NCBI GenBank assembly: GCA_949152475.1
Contig: OX424570.1
Location: 26,780,694-26,844,693 of the forward strand
Direction: 5' to 3'
DNA length: 64,000 bases
Source: Terebella lapidaria
Lineage: Eukaryota; Annelida; Polychaeta; Terebellida; Terebellidae
A program made the position numbers and the translations under genes. This document shows, one piece after another, positions 35,401 through 43,377 of this stretch (within the stretch, counting starts at the first letter, position 1; every line of letters begins with the position of its first letter). The notes beneath the pieces were generated by a model. The model did no database searches, was not told the DNA's origin, and saw only the letters and a list, made by a program, of their open reading frames with translations.

Positions 35401-36906
35401 ATATAAACTACAGTATACGTATACACAATATATACAGTAGAAAATTAACGTAGAACTATTGATAGATGTAAACAACAAGTACACTATCAAGTACGACGGA
35501 TGGACGATAATAGGGTGAACTGGCTATACAAATCGCTGACGATCTAGCAAGTAACAAACTATCGACCGATACTTATCCAAATAGACACAAAACGATGTCT
35601 ATGAACGTGGCAGGTGAAATTCCGTAAGAATATATCGCAAAAGTCTAGTTTGCAGACTAAATTCTACGAATTCACCGGGAACCAAAATCCAAAGCTGCCA
35701 AGCAAAAATGGCGGTGGACAGAAAAGTGAAGCTTCTGCGCAGCTGCGCGCGCATATGCGCGGCGGTTTTGGCGGCAAAAGGAGCGCTCGAGTCATGCAGG
35801 CAGACGATCGTGCCTTGCTTTCAGTACGCGAATTTCTATCCAGAACGATCCAAAGGATCGAAAAGGAGCATGTAGTAGTTTAGATTGGTGATGTATAAAA
35901 TAAACATATCAAAATGGAACTATTAAATTAATTGCATGTGTGACTTTAATACATGCAATACATTCTGTGGACTTTACTGATGTTTATACATGGATATCGC
36001 AATGTATCTAAAAACATTGCGAAATTTAATGCATCAAAATCAGGTGTCCACATTATTCAAAGATTCATTCATGTATTAATATTCTGTTCGGTATTAAACC
36101 TACCATACTGGGTAGAAGAAATAGGGCACCGCAGGCAAGGGAGCAGCAATTAACACAGGAGCGGATTTCACCAGGTGAGAGGGCATCTGTCGACAAAACG
36201 TTATCACTTAGAAATAAAATTCCGTAAAATTAGGCTTCCACAAACCCCAAATATTATCTGCTCAGAATATCAAATAGGTAAGTAGTTCAGATGTGTGCAA
36301 TTTCATCACAAGCATATAATATTATAAGAAATCACTTGTTGTCAAAGGTGGCTTACAAATTTTTTACACACAAGAGTTTCAGGTGATTCATGCAATATCA
36401 TTATCAACACACCTGTCTGTAGATTTCCAGCTCCTTCCAAGTAAATACTTCCAAGTCTTCTCCGGCCCAAATCCTTGTCGCGACCACTGAGTAAATCTTT
36501 GTGTCATTGAAGAAATCCACTATACCTGGACACACATCACAATACTCATTACACAATAAATATTTGTACATTTATTAACCAATTCTACCACGAGTGAAAG
36601 AAGTTTAAGATAAACCTCACTGGAAATTCATGTTTCAAATATTCTTATGAATTTTATGCCAGTAATACGGAAAGACCTACACAATTACAATAGGATTGCA
36701 TTTTTATTGTCTGATACAAATAACAAACCAATATTACCATCTTTAAACAGTTTGTAAACTTTGTAGAATTTGGGGTAATGACTCTCAACTTTCAACTCGA
36801 ATCGTTCGATGTAGCCGACATATTTCTTGATGAGGAATGTGAAGACACTCCCTGGAGGCTTCAAGTGTTGTCCCTTGTCGTGGCCGGGATCTGTGCTGTA
36901 TGAGGC
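28004..36906 (-). CDS. LETMD1: LETM1 domain-containing protein 1 homologue (LETMD1/HCCR1), 5' end missing
   Basis: Eight minus-strand exons join in phase: 36906-36738, 36525-36413, 36186-36104, 29453-29267, 29068-28967, 28796-28659, 28371-28275, 28104-28004, about 330 residues against 360 in human LETMD1. LETMD1 is a mitochondrial inner-membrane protein with a LETM1-like ribosome-binding region. Matching landmarks are HYPKFYKVYKLFKDG, FTWKELEIYRQ, YMFPRHLLCPYFWTP, LFEGRPFGLRRANKLHM, SCFTRGLNPTG and SLLVHAPVLLTYN. The stop is TGA at 28006-28004. The first exon with the mitochondrial presequence is not certain; a candidate starts at 38364. The intron between 36104 and 29453 carries a DIRS element in the same orientation. 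The 36906 start assumes the GCAG acceptor; 36913 is an alternative. Confidence 0.88.
29713..29882. repeat. DIRS left inverted terminal repeat (170 bp)
   Basis: It is the reverse complement of 35715-35884 with no mismatch noticed, running from TCTAAACTACTACATGCTCC to CACTTTTCTGTCCA. It contains a palindrome-rich GCGCATATGCGCGCGC segment. The unmatched outer end is 29666-29712. Confidence 0.93.
29944..30047. repeat. DIRS internal complementary region (circle-junction template)
   Basis: 29944-30004 is the reverse complement of the left outer end (from 29666), and 30005-30047 is the reverse complement of the right outer end (to 35905). In the DIRS model this region templates completion and joining of the ends into a circle. 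It lies near the element's 3' end, as expected for a minus-oriented copy. Confidence 0.92.
30349..32010 (-). CDS. DIRS tyrosine recombinase ORF
   Basis: The open frame has 553 codons. The recombinase proper starts about 200 codons in (from about RLEAIERSFQEAGFS), with an N-terminal SAM-like segment (KTYEAKWRVFVRWC). The earlier codons overlap the RT/RNase H reading frame and are largely out-of-frame shadow. The catalytic set of tyrosine recombinases is visible: the first Arg in LASGRRRSDVAAID, H-x-x-R in SSHQIRH, and a tyrosine in GFYLSN after GMWTNSTTF. It would cut and rejoin DNA to integrate circular cDNA. Confidence 0.9.
   Translation of the reverse strand: MRSRSGGLINKQGGTRSSQLCLEAECLIRFAFQVPSVYQGEAPAGSQECPSGRSVETGQDHRHGVESTSGGVSARLSGVRDTEHRPVRNLSESQAPGLLLTSARERGTGCGRDVSVVGRDVRVCVPANSVPNRSAAQSSQVSVRDSVGGAMLADAGVVPSATVPPDRCTTGSPDRGQVAEATGAGYISRFRPRAQITRLEAIERSFQEAGFSQQVSVHLARKNRRSSSKTYEAKWRVFVRWCNGRRIDPLSAPLNAVLDFLCYLFDRLNLKPTTIEGYRSMLGPVFRARGIDLTNNRILADLLASFRTQRPRGVPTLPDWDMAFVLYCLTKAPWEPLKEVSLQRLTLKTFLLVMLASGRRRSDVAAIDVSRVAFGADGSVSLYPVRDFMPKTRAAVEGGKAFSPIVIPSLGGYVGRNEPDALLCPVRALKIYIDRTRSIRKDRKRLFISYQPNRATDISTATLSRWVKVVVRTVYAESGADDRVTYKISSHQIRHISMSLAARSNIPLEYIVRAGMWTNSTTFIGFYLSNAAELQDQSSRFRLGPLVVAQAVV
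31248..31922 (-). pseudogene. Out-of-frame C-terminal part of DIRS RNase H
   Basis: This frame carries RHLPGHRNVLADALSRPD, the typical end of the RNase H domain in DIRS polyproteins, followed by NIDLFATSRNHKLP and a long conserved extension. It should continue the RT ORF but lies in a different frame. An INKQGGTRSS block in yet another frame sits between them. The domain is therefore broken by at least two frame changes, and the segment expected before INKQGG seems missing. Confidence 0.75.
31859..33787 (-). CDS. DIRS reverse transcriptase / RNase H ORF (RNase H disrupted)
   Basis: The open frame has 642 codons. The first ~160 overlap gag in another frame. The RT core runs from KRAIEVVKDERGFYS through FLVPKKTGGWRPVFDLSNLN, VSIDVKDAYLHVPIHP, LPFGVATAPYVFTRIV and the catalytic YIDDWL. 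RNase H starts at FFTDASELAWGAH and reaches LELRAVRRAFEIWGP, after which the frame is lost. RT catalytic aspartates (ID in VSIDVKDAY, DD in YIDD) are present. Confidence 0.88.
   Translation of the reverse strand: MWTRRIWRRGVAPTYMQHSASWPEWSMLLSVTVRTWAHNWISPCVMPISVCLTCPLRTSLSYVGGRCSQAIPTPTSLDRIFPSCGNISGMRLWPRLCLGSRRGLGQARRPRVRSLPNLRHHMHPLLRSRPFVGRSLPLPRGMASAEAKGVDASRAKGKLLVRSDSLRESVGSVEGSVLSEFDLPQPGPVGGRLAQFVQNWSDLASSDNSVVTWVKFGLTFRWEAGKPPIRPKAWFFPVPGDREKFQLLQHEVQQLLEKRAIEVVKDERGFYSLIFLVPKKTGGWRPVFDLSNLNKFLIIPRFKMESALSVQKALSKGKWAVSIDVKDAYLHVPIHPADRRYLKFAFEGSVYQFRVLPFGVATAPYVFTRIVRTMAARFRSVGIQFHHYIDDWLIIADSPSQAIEQSGFVLRLATSLGWIPNWAKSHLSPTQRFEYVGVDYDLERGVALPPRKRVLKAIAAMEVALTQSSITARQFLSIIGLLASMEKQVPFGRCFLRPIQWCLALQWRILTDRLDQVVSVDDRAREAMHWWRDHRNLFRGMPLAEYLPDRTFFTDASELAWGAHMDEHELSAVWNTSERALHINVLELRAVRRAFEIWGPHKQTRWNSVESALFGGRVSDQVCLSGTVCLSGRGTCRVTGMS
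33297..35309 (-). CDS. DIRS gag-like ORF
   Basis: The open frame has 670 codons and no assigned enzyme activity. Paired cysteines (CPKC, CFDC, CDLC within the first 60 residues) look like a zinc-binding knuckle. Low-complexity Ser/Arg/Gly-rich sequence follows, then a helical region around QTLSHQLMGQLSLTDHL and a Gly/Lys-rich RNA-binding-type C-terminus (GGRFKGKGKASGKK). Position and composition fit the first ORF of DIRS elements. It ends 490 bp inside the RT frame. Confidence 0.8.
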   Translation of the reverse strand: MIMTSQSSLGTGAMDERPCPKCLVNTLRGGEKHSVCFDCLDHGPVSMEDLRCDLCRFWRPSSFVQATAKYSEASLARRDALRLAEASAPQVRQSPMEVETPPVTAQIASGVSQPLGLTQDMVNAAVQSFFAQSLSSLQGPLLPGLSSLLGQGVPAGSSAAPSSQGELAPPAGKKSKSSKKKVSVLAKAKAAKEPHSTFVVPQSGPIEVEGSVVSSPGPSKKRKRASSKRRGAETTSIFDVAQASSDLSVGDDQASGFDRRGSLDGSFGSSVSRFEGGEFPLFAGVVPQGHSSPVYADVSRRTGAIAEQAFPRPSFDVPLGSSRSSIGPVRSNDRGGRVEADQESSSSEDETADQAGGSNFRWALESVARRMDLPIDAPGPSRGTGRFASAPVRRPIRLPVAPALVKSFDKINKGVTAKKDVARTESTFPTSRVRPESIDTYRTVESEGGHQTSVPVEDPNLHLLSRKQGTVWSAYVKKARLSHWQTLSHQLMGQLSLTDHLTTLVQEFVDEADLEEGSRANIHAALGVLAGVVHAAERDSAHLGAQLDLTMRDADLRLLDVSATDVAELRGRPLFSGYTYANLSRSDISVMREHLRDEAMAKALLGKSAGSGTGKKTKGQKPAQPQAPHAPASTQPPFRGAQPPPPQGDGKRGGKGGGRFKGKGKASGKK
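35715..35884. repeat. DIRS right inverted terminal repeat (170 bp)
   Basis: Reverse complement of 29713-29882. The outer unmatched end 35885-35905 (TTGGTGATGTATAAAATAAAC) is found again, inverted, in the internal complementary region. Confidence 0.93.
36104..36906 (-). CDS. LETMD1: LETMD1 5'-proximal exons
   Basis: Exons 36906-36738, 36525-36413 and 36186-36104. The first encodes FTFLIKKYVGYIERFELKVE and HYPKFYKVYKLF, which aligns with the conserved YHRFLGRHFPRFY region of human LETMD1. The third encodes a hydrophobic stretch (VLIAAPLPAVPYFFYPV), the start of the inner-membrane segment that continues into the exon at 29453. Confidence 0.85.
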
Positions 36907-37612
36907 CTGCGGTCTGGGAAACAGTCAGACAACAATTCAGGCAAAATTGTGAACTGTAGGGCCATTACAAGGCAGACCCAGCATACCATAGTGTCTTTGA
37001 CTTATCGATTGGAGATGCAGCTATAATTTGAACTTTTTGTTACAATTTAGTTACAAATAGTTACAGCCGAACTTAATGAATTTGTTTTGCACAAAATATG
37101 AAATAGTAAAAACTCATGCTACATAAGTTTTTGTTTTCATAAGAGAAGCACAATTGCAGAAAATATTGTCACAGCAGATGCCGAACACAGATTATATGTC
37201 CGCCACCAGGCAATGGCCGCCCTATTGATCAGGTTGTTATATATTACGGAATAAACCACATCTAATTGCAATCAACAGGTGGCCATTGCCCGGCGGTGGC
37301 CAAACCCTGAACACTCCAAGCAGCTTAATTTGGGTTCTTCGTGGTTCAATCAATTACAAAAGACATATATCAATTGAGGCTATACTCTGCTCACGACTGT
37401 TGCCTTGTATGTTCTAGGAATCACTGTTGTTTTGATTTCGTGCATTGTATGAAGCTATTGCTATGTGAACAGGAATGCTTTTTTTCTCTCCATATCGCAT
37501 ATGAGACTGCATGAGTATATATACCCTTATACAGTGTACATCTAGACATGTCATTGCAGTGCAGTCTACGGGTATAGCATGCATCAATTCACGTTGTTTA
37601 GTTAATTGTTTT

Positions 37613-37715
37613 ATTGTACACCACCTGTGATTGTTTCCTAATCGTCTACAACCACAGTAACTCATTGTACACCACCTGTGATTGTTTCCTAATCGTCTAC
37701 AACCACAGTAACTCA
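37613..37715. repeat. 51-bp tandem duplication
   Basis: ATTGTACACCACCTGTGATT starts at 37613 and 37664 and the two copies look identical. It lies in the LETMD1 5' region (intron or upstream). No exon was recognised between 36914 and 38235. Confidence 0.9.
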
Positions 37716-37992
37716 ATAGTTTCACGTAATTTCTTGCTGATACAACCATCCTGGTCATGGTTTCTATGACGTAAATGGGATTCCCCGGGGAAATCCCATT
37801 GCTTCACGCCGACCGAACTGTGTCGTCGCATTTTCATTATGTTTAACAGTACCGGTATGATGCATTTACAGTTCCGCATCTTTTTATATTTTTCCTTTCT
37901 CTTCTTTATTCATTATTAATTTTGAATACCAAGACATCCACAGTGTCAAACCAAACAACTTAGGTGGTAGCTTTTATTTTTACATAAATTAC

Positions 37993-38042
37993 TTACTGTG
38001 TACAGCGCTGTATGATGTATTATACAGCGCTGTACACAGTAA
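37993..38042. repeat. Perfect hairpin with 21-bp arms
   Basis: TTACTGTGTACAGCGCTGTA and its exact reverse complement are separated by an 8-nt loop. The core TACAGCGCTGTA is itself a palindrome and therefore occurs twice. Confidence 0.9.
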
Positions 38043-38235
38043 ATGAATTACCTGTTATCTTCTCAATGTCTGTTTGATGTTAATTAAGTCCCAGATCCAT
38101 AACGATTATTTTTATTGAATTGAATGCGTTTATTTCGAACACACTTTCCATATGTTCACAGAAACTCGCTATAAGAGAGAGCGAAACCAACATCAAAAAT
38201 TTAGAACGTCTCTTCTGATGCCATGCGAAATTTGA

Positions 38236-38364
38236 TCAAACTGTAAATGGTAAGGCGTAATGTCGTTTCAGGAGTTCCATAGAAGCACGTATTTGTGCGA
38301 CACCTAGCGAGAATGAGAGGCATGCACCCGGCCATCTGGCGAATGTCGGTGGCACTACGGACAT
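38236..38364 (-). CDS. Possible LETMD1 first coding exon (tentative)
   Basis: A 42-codon frame opens with ATG at 38364 and reads MSVVPPTFARWPGACLSFSL, which is free of acidic residues, contains Arg and hydroxylated residues, and resembles a mitochondrial presequence. Its ATG is 65 bp from the divergent NDUFB3 ATG. No donor in it gave a clearly in-phase join to the 36906 exon, so this is only a candidate. Confidence 0.2.
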   Translation of the reverse strand: MSVVPPTFARWPGACLSFSLGVAQIRASMELLKRHYALPFTV

Positions 38365-38428
38365 CTTTGAAGGACAGCCAGTTCAGAAAATTTGTTTTGA
38401 TCGGAGAAATCCAGGGTTATTCTGTGCG

Positions 38429-39636
38429 ATGGGCGGTGGAAGCCTGCCACCCGTGCCTGACTGGCGGCAGTACAAGGTAGAAGGCCAGAAGTCGCTGGAA
38501 TGGACGCGAGACCAACTCGCTGCGAAAGGCCTCAAGGATCCCTGGCTCAGGTCAATCAATCAATCATAATATCATTCAATCAACAGATCAATCAATGCCA
38601 ATGCCCAAAAACTGAGAAAGGAGAGCATTTGTGTGTATGATAATATATCGTACCGCCAGCGTCAATCCAGTATATACCAACGTTCGGACGTTATGATTTT
38701 AGTGAGCGCCCCGTCCACCCCCACCACCTCCCTCCAGGATTCTCCAAGATATAGTTGACCGAAAACATTAAAATGGTTTATTTTAACTCGTCATGAATGC
38801 AGCGAGACCTATTCAAAAGAACTACGATGCCATTTAACATCACTAAAATGTCAGCAAAAACTGTGTAAACAAGTTAGAAAAATCATAGTATCCTGGTATT
38901 TGGTCCTAATAGTAGTACGGCAAGCCAAATCCCAATTCCCAAAGCAAGTGCGTATACAGCAGCTCGCACAAAAATGAGGTCAAATTTAAGAAAATTACTC
39001 AATAGTACTGTAAAACGAATAATTTTTGCAGACGATTGATTTGGCGTTAGGGGAAAAACTGCCAAATTAAATTGTCCGCCAAATAAATAGATATATATGT
39101 CAAGAAATATGTGTGGTTTTGAAACTGCCAAATTAAATCTCCGCCAAATAATGTGGGGCTCACAACCGCCAAAGTTAATAGCCGCCAAAATTAGCCGCTT
39201 TACAGTACCTATATCCTTCAATCCCCTTTGTTATGATTCAAATAACATAAATGTGTGGATTGGAACACTCTCAAGATTTTATTAGAAAGATATGAAATAA
39301 ATAAAAAATTGAACATTGGGCGCTCTACTATTAAAGCGCATGCCATTATTAGGACCAGTGCAATAAATAAAGCCTCTGACATTGGACGCCTATCACTATT
39401 ATAACTACAGGAATCTATGATGCTATAAAATCATCGAATGTTTCATGCTTTCCACCTGCAGAAATGAAGTTTGGCGCTATCAAAGTTGGCCCGGGATCTG
39501 GGGTTCGATGAAGATGTCACTAGGACGTGGTATGAAACTTGCTGCTGCAGCGATGGTGGTCACGATAGCAGTCGACAAAGCTTTCGGCATCTCAGCGTCG
39601 AAAGAACACGGGCATGATGATGGGTCTCACCACTAG
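38429..39636 (+). CDS. NDUFB3: NADH dehydrogenase (ubiquinone) 1 beta subcomplex subunit 3
   Basis: Two exons, 38429-38550 and 39462-39636, join inside an AG|A arginine codon to give 98 residues, the same length as human NDUFB3 (B12). It is a single-pass accessory subunit of mitochondrial complex I in the inner membrane. PDWRQYKVEG, QLAAKGLKDPWLRNEVWRY and a membrane segment (LAAAAMVVTIAVDKAFGI) match the family. The C-terminus is His-rich (EHGHDDGSHH), whereas in human a similar His-rich stretch is at the N-terminus. The ATG at 38429 was chosen because it gives the family length. The intron carries an interspersed repeat and a nested MITE. Confidence 0.93.
38885..39380. repeat. Interspersed repeat split by a MITE
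   Basis: Left part GGTCCTAATAGTAG and right part ATTATTAGGACCA are inverted relative to each other, so this may be a foldback-type element. The left half matches the copy in the Egfr intron at 13743-13880. Confidence 0.5.
39008..39205. mobile_element. 198-bp MITE with TA target-site duplication
   Basis: Ends are CTGTAAAACGAATAATTTTT and its imperfect complement (AAAATTAGCCGCTTTACAG), flanked by TA at 39006-39007 and 39206-39207. The interior repeats CGCCAAATTA-type motifs. The related repeat at 13743-13880 shows the uninterrupted site. TA duplication suggests mobilisation by a Tc1/mariner-like transposase. Confidence 0.8.
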
Positions 39637-39770
39637 GTGTCAGCACATCGCTGGTACTTTTAACATCAATGTCGAGACCATAGTGTCGGGACTGGACTGT
39701 GTGGGAATTGCGCTGGCTGTGTGGTTTCCATGTCAGTGGTGTTGTTGTAATGTGGTAGTGTGCAACAAGT

Positions 39771-39776
39771 AATAAA
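39771..39776 (+). terminator. NDUFB3 polyadenylation signal
   Basis: AATAAA lies 135 bp after the NDUFB3 stop codon, followed by a GTGTTGGTGTT-type GU-rich stretch, a normal arrangement for an animal 3' end. Confidence 0.7.
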
Positions 39777-40109
39777 GTTTTGTTTAAAAAGTGTTGGTGT
39801 TCTCTATACAAGTGTTATGTTAGGTAGAAAAATTCCTTTTTGTAACATTTGAAAACCGGGGTTTTCATAGTCTGAGTCAGTCTGGCAAATCATATTCCAT
39901 GTCTGAGACTGATCTTGATTATGCTTGTACTGAGCTGACTTCATGTCGTTATTCTGCCATCTACTAAACTCAAGTCCATCCATCAGCGAAACACGCTTTT
40001 TGGCCGTACATGTAGTTTTGTTTTGGATAATCGGATCAACTTGAAATTTTGTGTTTCTCAATTGGGTATCTTGCCGTAATTTTTCACCAAATTTCAGAAT
40101 TCTATCTAA

Positions 40110-40400
40110 AAAATTGAAAAAGTTGGCAGTCTAACCCAATGTTTAATTTCAGTCGGAAATGGGATCAAGTAAATTTCAACAAATTCAGGGCTTTTATCGT
40201 GTGTATGCCCATACAGATTGAACCTATTGCATTGATTTGGCGTTGCAAGGCATAGTCGGTGTATATTAAGTAAATATGTTCACTCTGAAGCATTATATAA
40301 CTCGTACATTGGACAAAAGTTGTTGTTTTTTGTGCAGACTCTGAAATTCCATGTTGGGGCTGAAATTTAACATTGGGTTAAATTGTTAACGTTCTCAATT
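40110..40400. repeat. Foldback-type repeat, diverged
   Basis: The left arm (CTAACCCAATGTTTAATTTC) and right arm (GAAATTTAACATTGGGTTA) are imperfect inverted copies. Both resemble the arms of the better-preserved element at 41890-42463. Confidence 0.55.
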
Positions 40401-41889
40401 GTGCGACTGACGTTATGATAAGTCATAACGTGATGACCGGCATACTCAGTCATAACGTCACCTACATCTCCCACTGAATCAACTCAAAAATAGCTTTTGA
40501 AAATACATTATACCACTAAGTTCCACTCAGTGTCTCAGTTAAGTCTCAGTAACTAAATTGCTCTCATCAATAATACGCAGATGTTATTGTTGCTAAAAAT
40601 ATATATACATATAGATACACATAAACACATAATTGTCAGACTATCAGTGAAAAACATGACATCTCAATTCCGATCCATGCAGGAAGATCGCATTGACTCA
40701 CTAGAGAGTGGACTATGTGTTTGTTAAGGCATTTTGCTAAAAACGACTTTCAGTTTATGGCCAGCTGTTTACAATAGATGGTGTAGTGAACTTACTCTGA
40801 TGTGAGGTCAAGTGCTTGTTTCATTGCGAGTTATAAACCAGTCCATTTTCTTCCAGGACCCACTTAAATATTTTGCCACTTTTTCTGTTTCCCATAATTG
40901 GTATCAGGAAAGCTGGTAATTAATGAGGCATAGAATAGAATATCTATTGGCGGTAATGGGCCACCATAATATCTAAATTATTAATCAAAATCGATGCATT
41001 ATTGGGATTTTCATTTCGGAAGAACTTTTTCACTTTGAATGATAATTATTTTATTTGTCATTTTAATGGAAGAGATGGTGTTAATGGTACATCGTGTTAC
41101 TAAGGAATGCAAACTAACAGCAGTAGATACAGACACCGCAAACCACGTGCCACAACACGTCAAGGTGGCTGGGTAGCGCGCACCCAGCTGTTACTAGCAG
41201 GTGCCCGCTACCATAGATACTTCTACCCTCTCCTTTATCGCGGCAAATTACGAGCACGGTCCATCTAGCGCCATTAGTTCGTAACCACTTGCTCCGTGAC
41301 TTGTGGTCAAAGAAAAGGTCTGCTCATCTGAAGATTCACCTCCATTGTAGCGATTTTGACTGGGCATCTGGCGTTTTGTGGCTACTTTTAACACTTTAAG
41401 ACAAGATTACAGGGGAATGTGTTTCGTGTACATTGTCCAGGCCGCTGATGAACCCAAGGAAAGTCAGTTACTCAAAGGGTACTGACTCACAAAGTCGAGA
41501 TTTGCTCAGACGATACCCCCCACTCGACTTGTTTCATAAACATGTACATCAACTTTTTTCGCTTCGGAAGTAAAAATATCCATAGCATTACACATCTGGC
41601 TGAAAATAAATGATTTGGTAATTTAGATTGTGTTTACAATAGGATGAAATTCCCAACCTTACACAACATATTCCTATATCAGATAATTATCAGAAAATAT
41701 TAGAATAGGCCTAAAATTTTATTATCATAAATTTTGTCATTACACTCTTCAATTTCAAAAAATAAAAGACCGAAAATATTACTCGAATCCGTTCAGCAGT
41801 TCAGTGTTGAAATCATGGCCAGTAATATACTAACAAGTTGTGTACCTACACTCAGATATGGGTTTTCTGCTACACTGTACGTGCACGCA

Positions 41890-42463
41890 CTATACTCGGA
41901 TTTTTCTAACTCGTTTACACTGTTTTTCGCTAATATTTTTGTGATGCTTAACGCTATCGTTCTATAACTTGGCATACTTCACCTGAGAATCAAACGGCAA
42001 TTTTCTACCAAATTTCAGACAGCTATCGAGAAAATTAAAAAAGTTGGCAATCTACCCCAGTGTTAAATTTAGCCCTATTATTTAGTTTCTGGGCCCGCAC
42101 ACAATTTTGTGCATTTATTCGGTTTTGTAGCAGAGTAATGTTTCAAAATCAACATGTTTGTGTAAAATACACCCCAGTGTATCTTCTGGTTCAAAATGAA
42201 AAGAATATTTCGAATCCTGATGGATGTAAACAGGACCAATTCCTCGAATATGCTCAGATCCTCGAGATCCCGTTTTGGGCTGAAATTTAACATTGAGGTA
42301 GATTACCAACTTTTTCTATTTTCGCGATAGCTGTCTGAAATTTGGTAGAAAATTGCCGTTTGAAACCTAGGTGAAGTATGCCAAGTTATAGAACGATAAC
42401 ATTCACCATCACAAAAATATTAGCGAAAAACAGTGTAAACGAGTTAGAAAAATCCGAGTATAG
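41890..42463. mobile_element. 574-bp foldback element with ~190-bp inverted arms
   Basis: The left arm starts CTATACTCGGATTTTTCTAA and the right arm ends with its reverse complement at 42463. The arms match for about 190 bp (to about 42075 and from about 42275), with a ~200-bp spacer. No coding capacity. A target duplication is not clear. Confidence 0.85.
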
Positions 42464-42789
42464 AGTTATAATAACATGTAAACAAATTTAATTGACCACA
42501 ATCGTGGTTGACTTAACATATTAGCTTAATTTGTCATCGGTTATACAACTCGATACATTTGGAACATCATTTTTTGACAAGAGACAAAAGAACATCCCAG
42601 AGAAAGAGAGTTGGAGAATCGGTATGAGACTGTGCAATAAGCTTCATCACAAACGGCTCGAACTAACATCAGTGTCTGCTTCGGTAATCCATAGGTTAAT
42701 TTTCGTCTGCATACTCGAGGGTATCCGAAAAGTTGGACTGGATTGGATTGGACTGTGCGCATTGGGCTGATCAGTCACGTGATTCTAAT

Positions 42790-43377
42790 GACAAACAAAT
42801 GTAACGTTCGGTGGCCGCGGCACGCATGGGCGCACGCGGCGGGCGTCGGTAATTACTAGAACTACAACCAGGTACCGTTTGGACGAGTCCGGCCGTCATA
42901 CATCACATCATAACACATCATAAATATATACATTACAACATACATTATACATCAGTTATGGTAATGTAGCCGTGTGTAGAGCCCGAGATGCCATGGGAGC
43001 GGCACCACGGAAACTGTACACGTGGGCATGTTGCTGGCCGGGCTCGCCGACGACACTGCCACAGGGATAAAACCCTGGACAGCCCGACGGTCCAGCCAGA
43101 GCCTGTGTCACACCATCCCAGGGCGAGAAACCGGTGATCACGGGGACTAGCCCCGAATCAGCATGGTCTCCCTCCTGGGCCCCCGATTGGAAGTCATCCC
43201 TGAGGCCTGACGGGCCTCTAGCCAAACTGGGACAAGGAGCTCATGGCTGCGCTCACCTGTCGTGCTCTTACTCTGCTCTTACAGTGGATAAGAGGACTAG
43301 AGAGCGTTGCTCCGCAACGCTCGTGCTTCGAACACGAAGCGGCCAGAAACAAGAAAGTGTTTACCAAAGAATCTTTT
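42790..43377. other. GC-rich stretch of unknown nature
   Basis: Higher GC than its surroundings, with open frames on both strands (about 89-91 codons) that show no recognisable family. It includes a perfect GAGCGTTGC/GCAACGCTC hairpin at 43302-43322 followed by a CTTCG/CGAAG hairpin. It directly precedes the LINE fragment and could be part of that element or an older repeat. Confidence 0.4.

Larger units (their letters stand above)
29666..35905 (-). mobile_element. DIRS-type tyrosine-recombinase retrotransposon, 6,240 bp, inside a LETMD1 intron
   Basis: DIRS elements replicate by reverse transcription and integrate as circles with a tyrosine recombinase, without target-site duplication. This copy has a gag-like ORF, RT/RNase H and a tyrosine recombinase, all on the minus strand, plus 170-bp inverted repeats. 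An internal complementary region (29944-30047) contains the reverse complement of the left end up to 29666 joined at 30004/30005 to the reverse complement of the right end from 35905. That junction defines both termini exactly. No flanking duplication is seen. Removing the element leaves a host intron of about 410 bp. The RNase H portion is split between frames, so this copy probably cannot move by itself although it is structurally complete. Confidence 0.93.

Noticed and set aside
29640-35930. Target-site duplication around the DIRS element
   Set aside because: None is visible, and recombinase-mediated insertion does not make one.
38295-38480. 61-codon plus frame overlapping the NDUFB3 start
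   Set aside because: Out of frame with NDUFB3, which matches the family exactly from the ATG at 38429.
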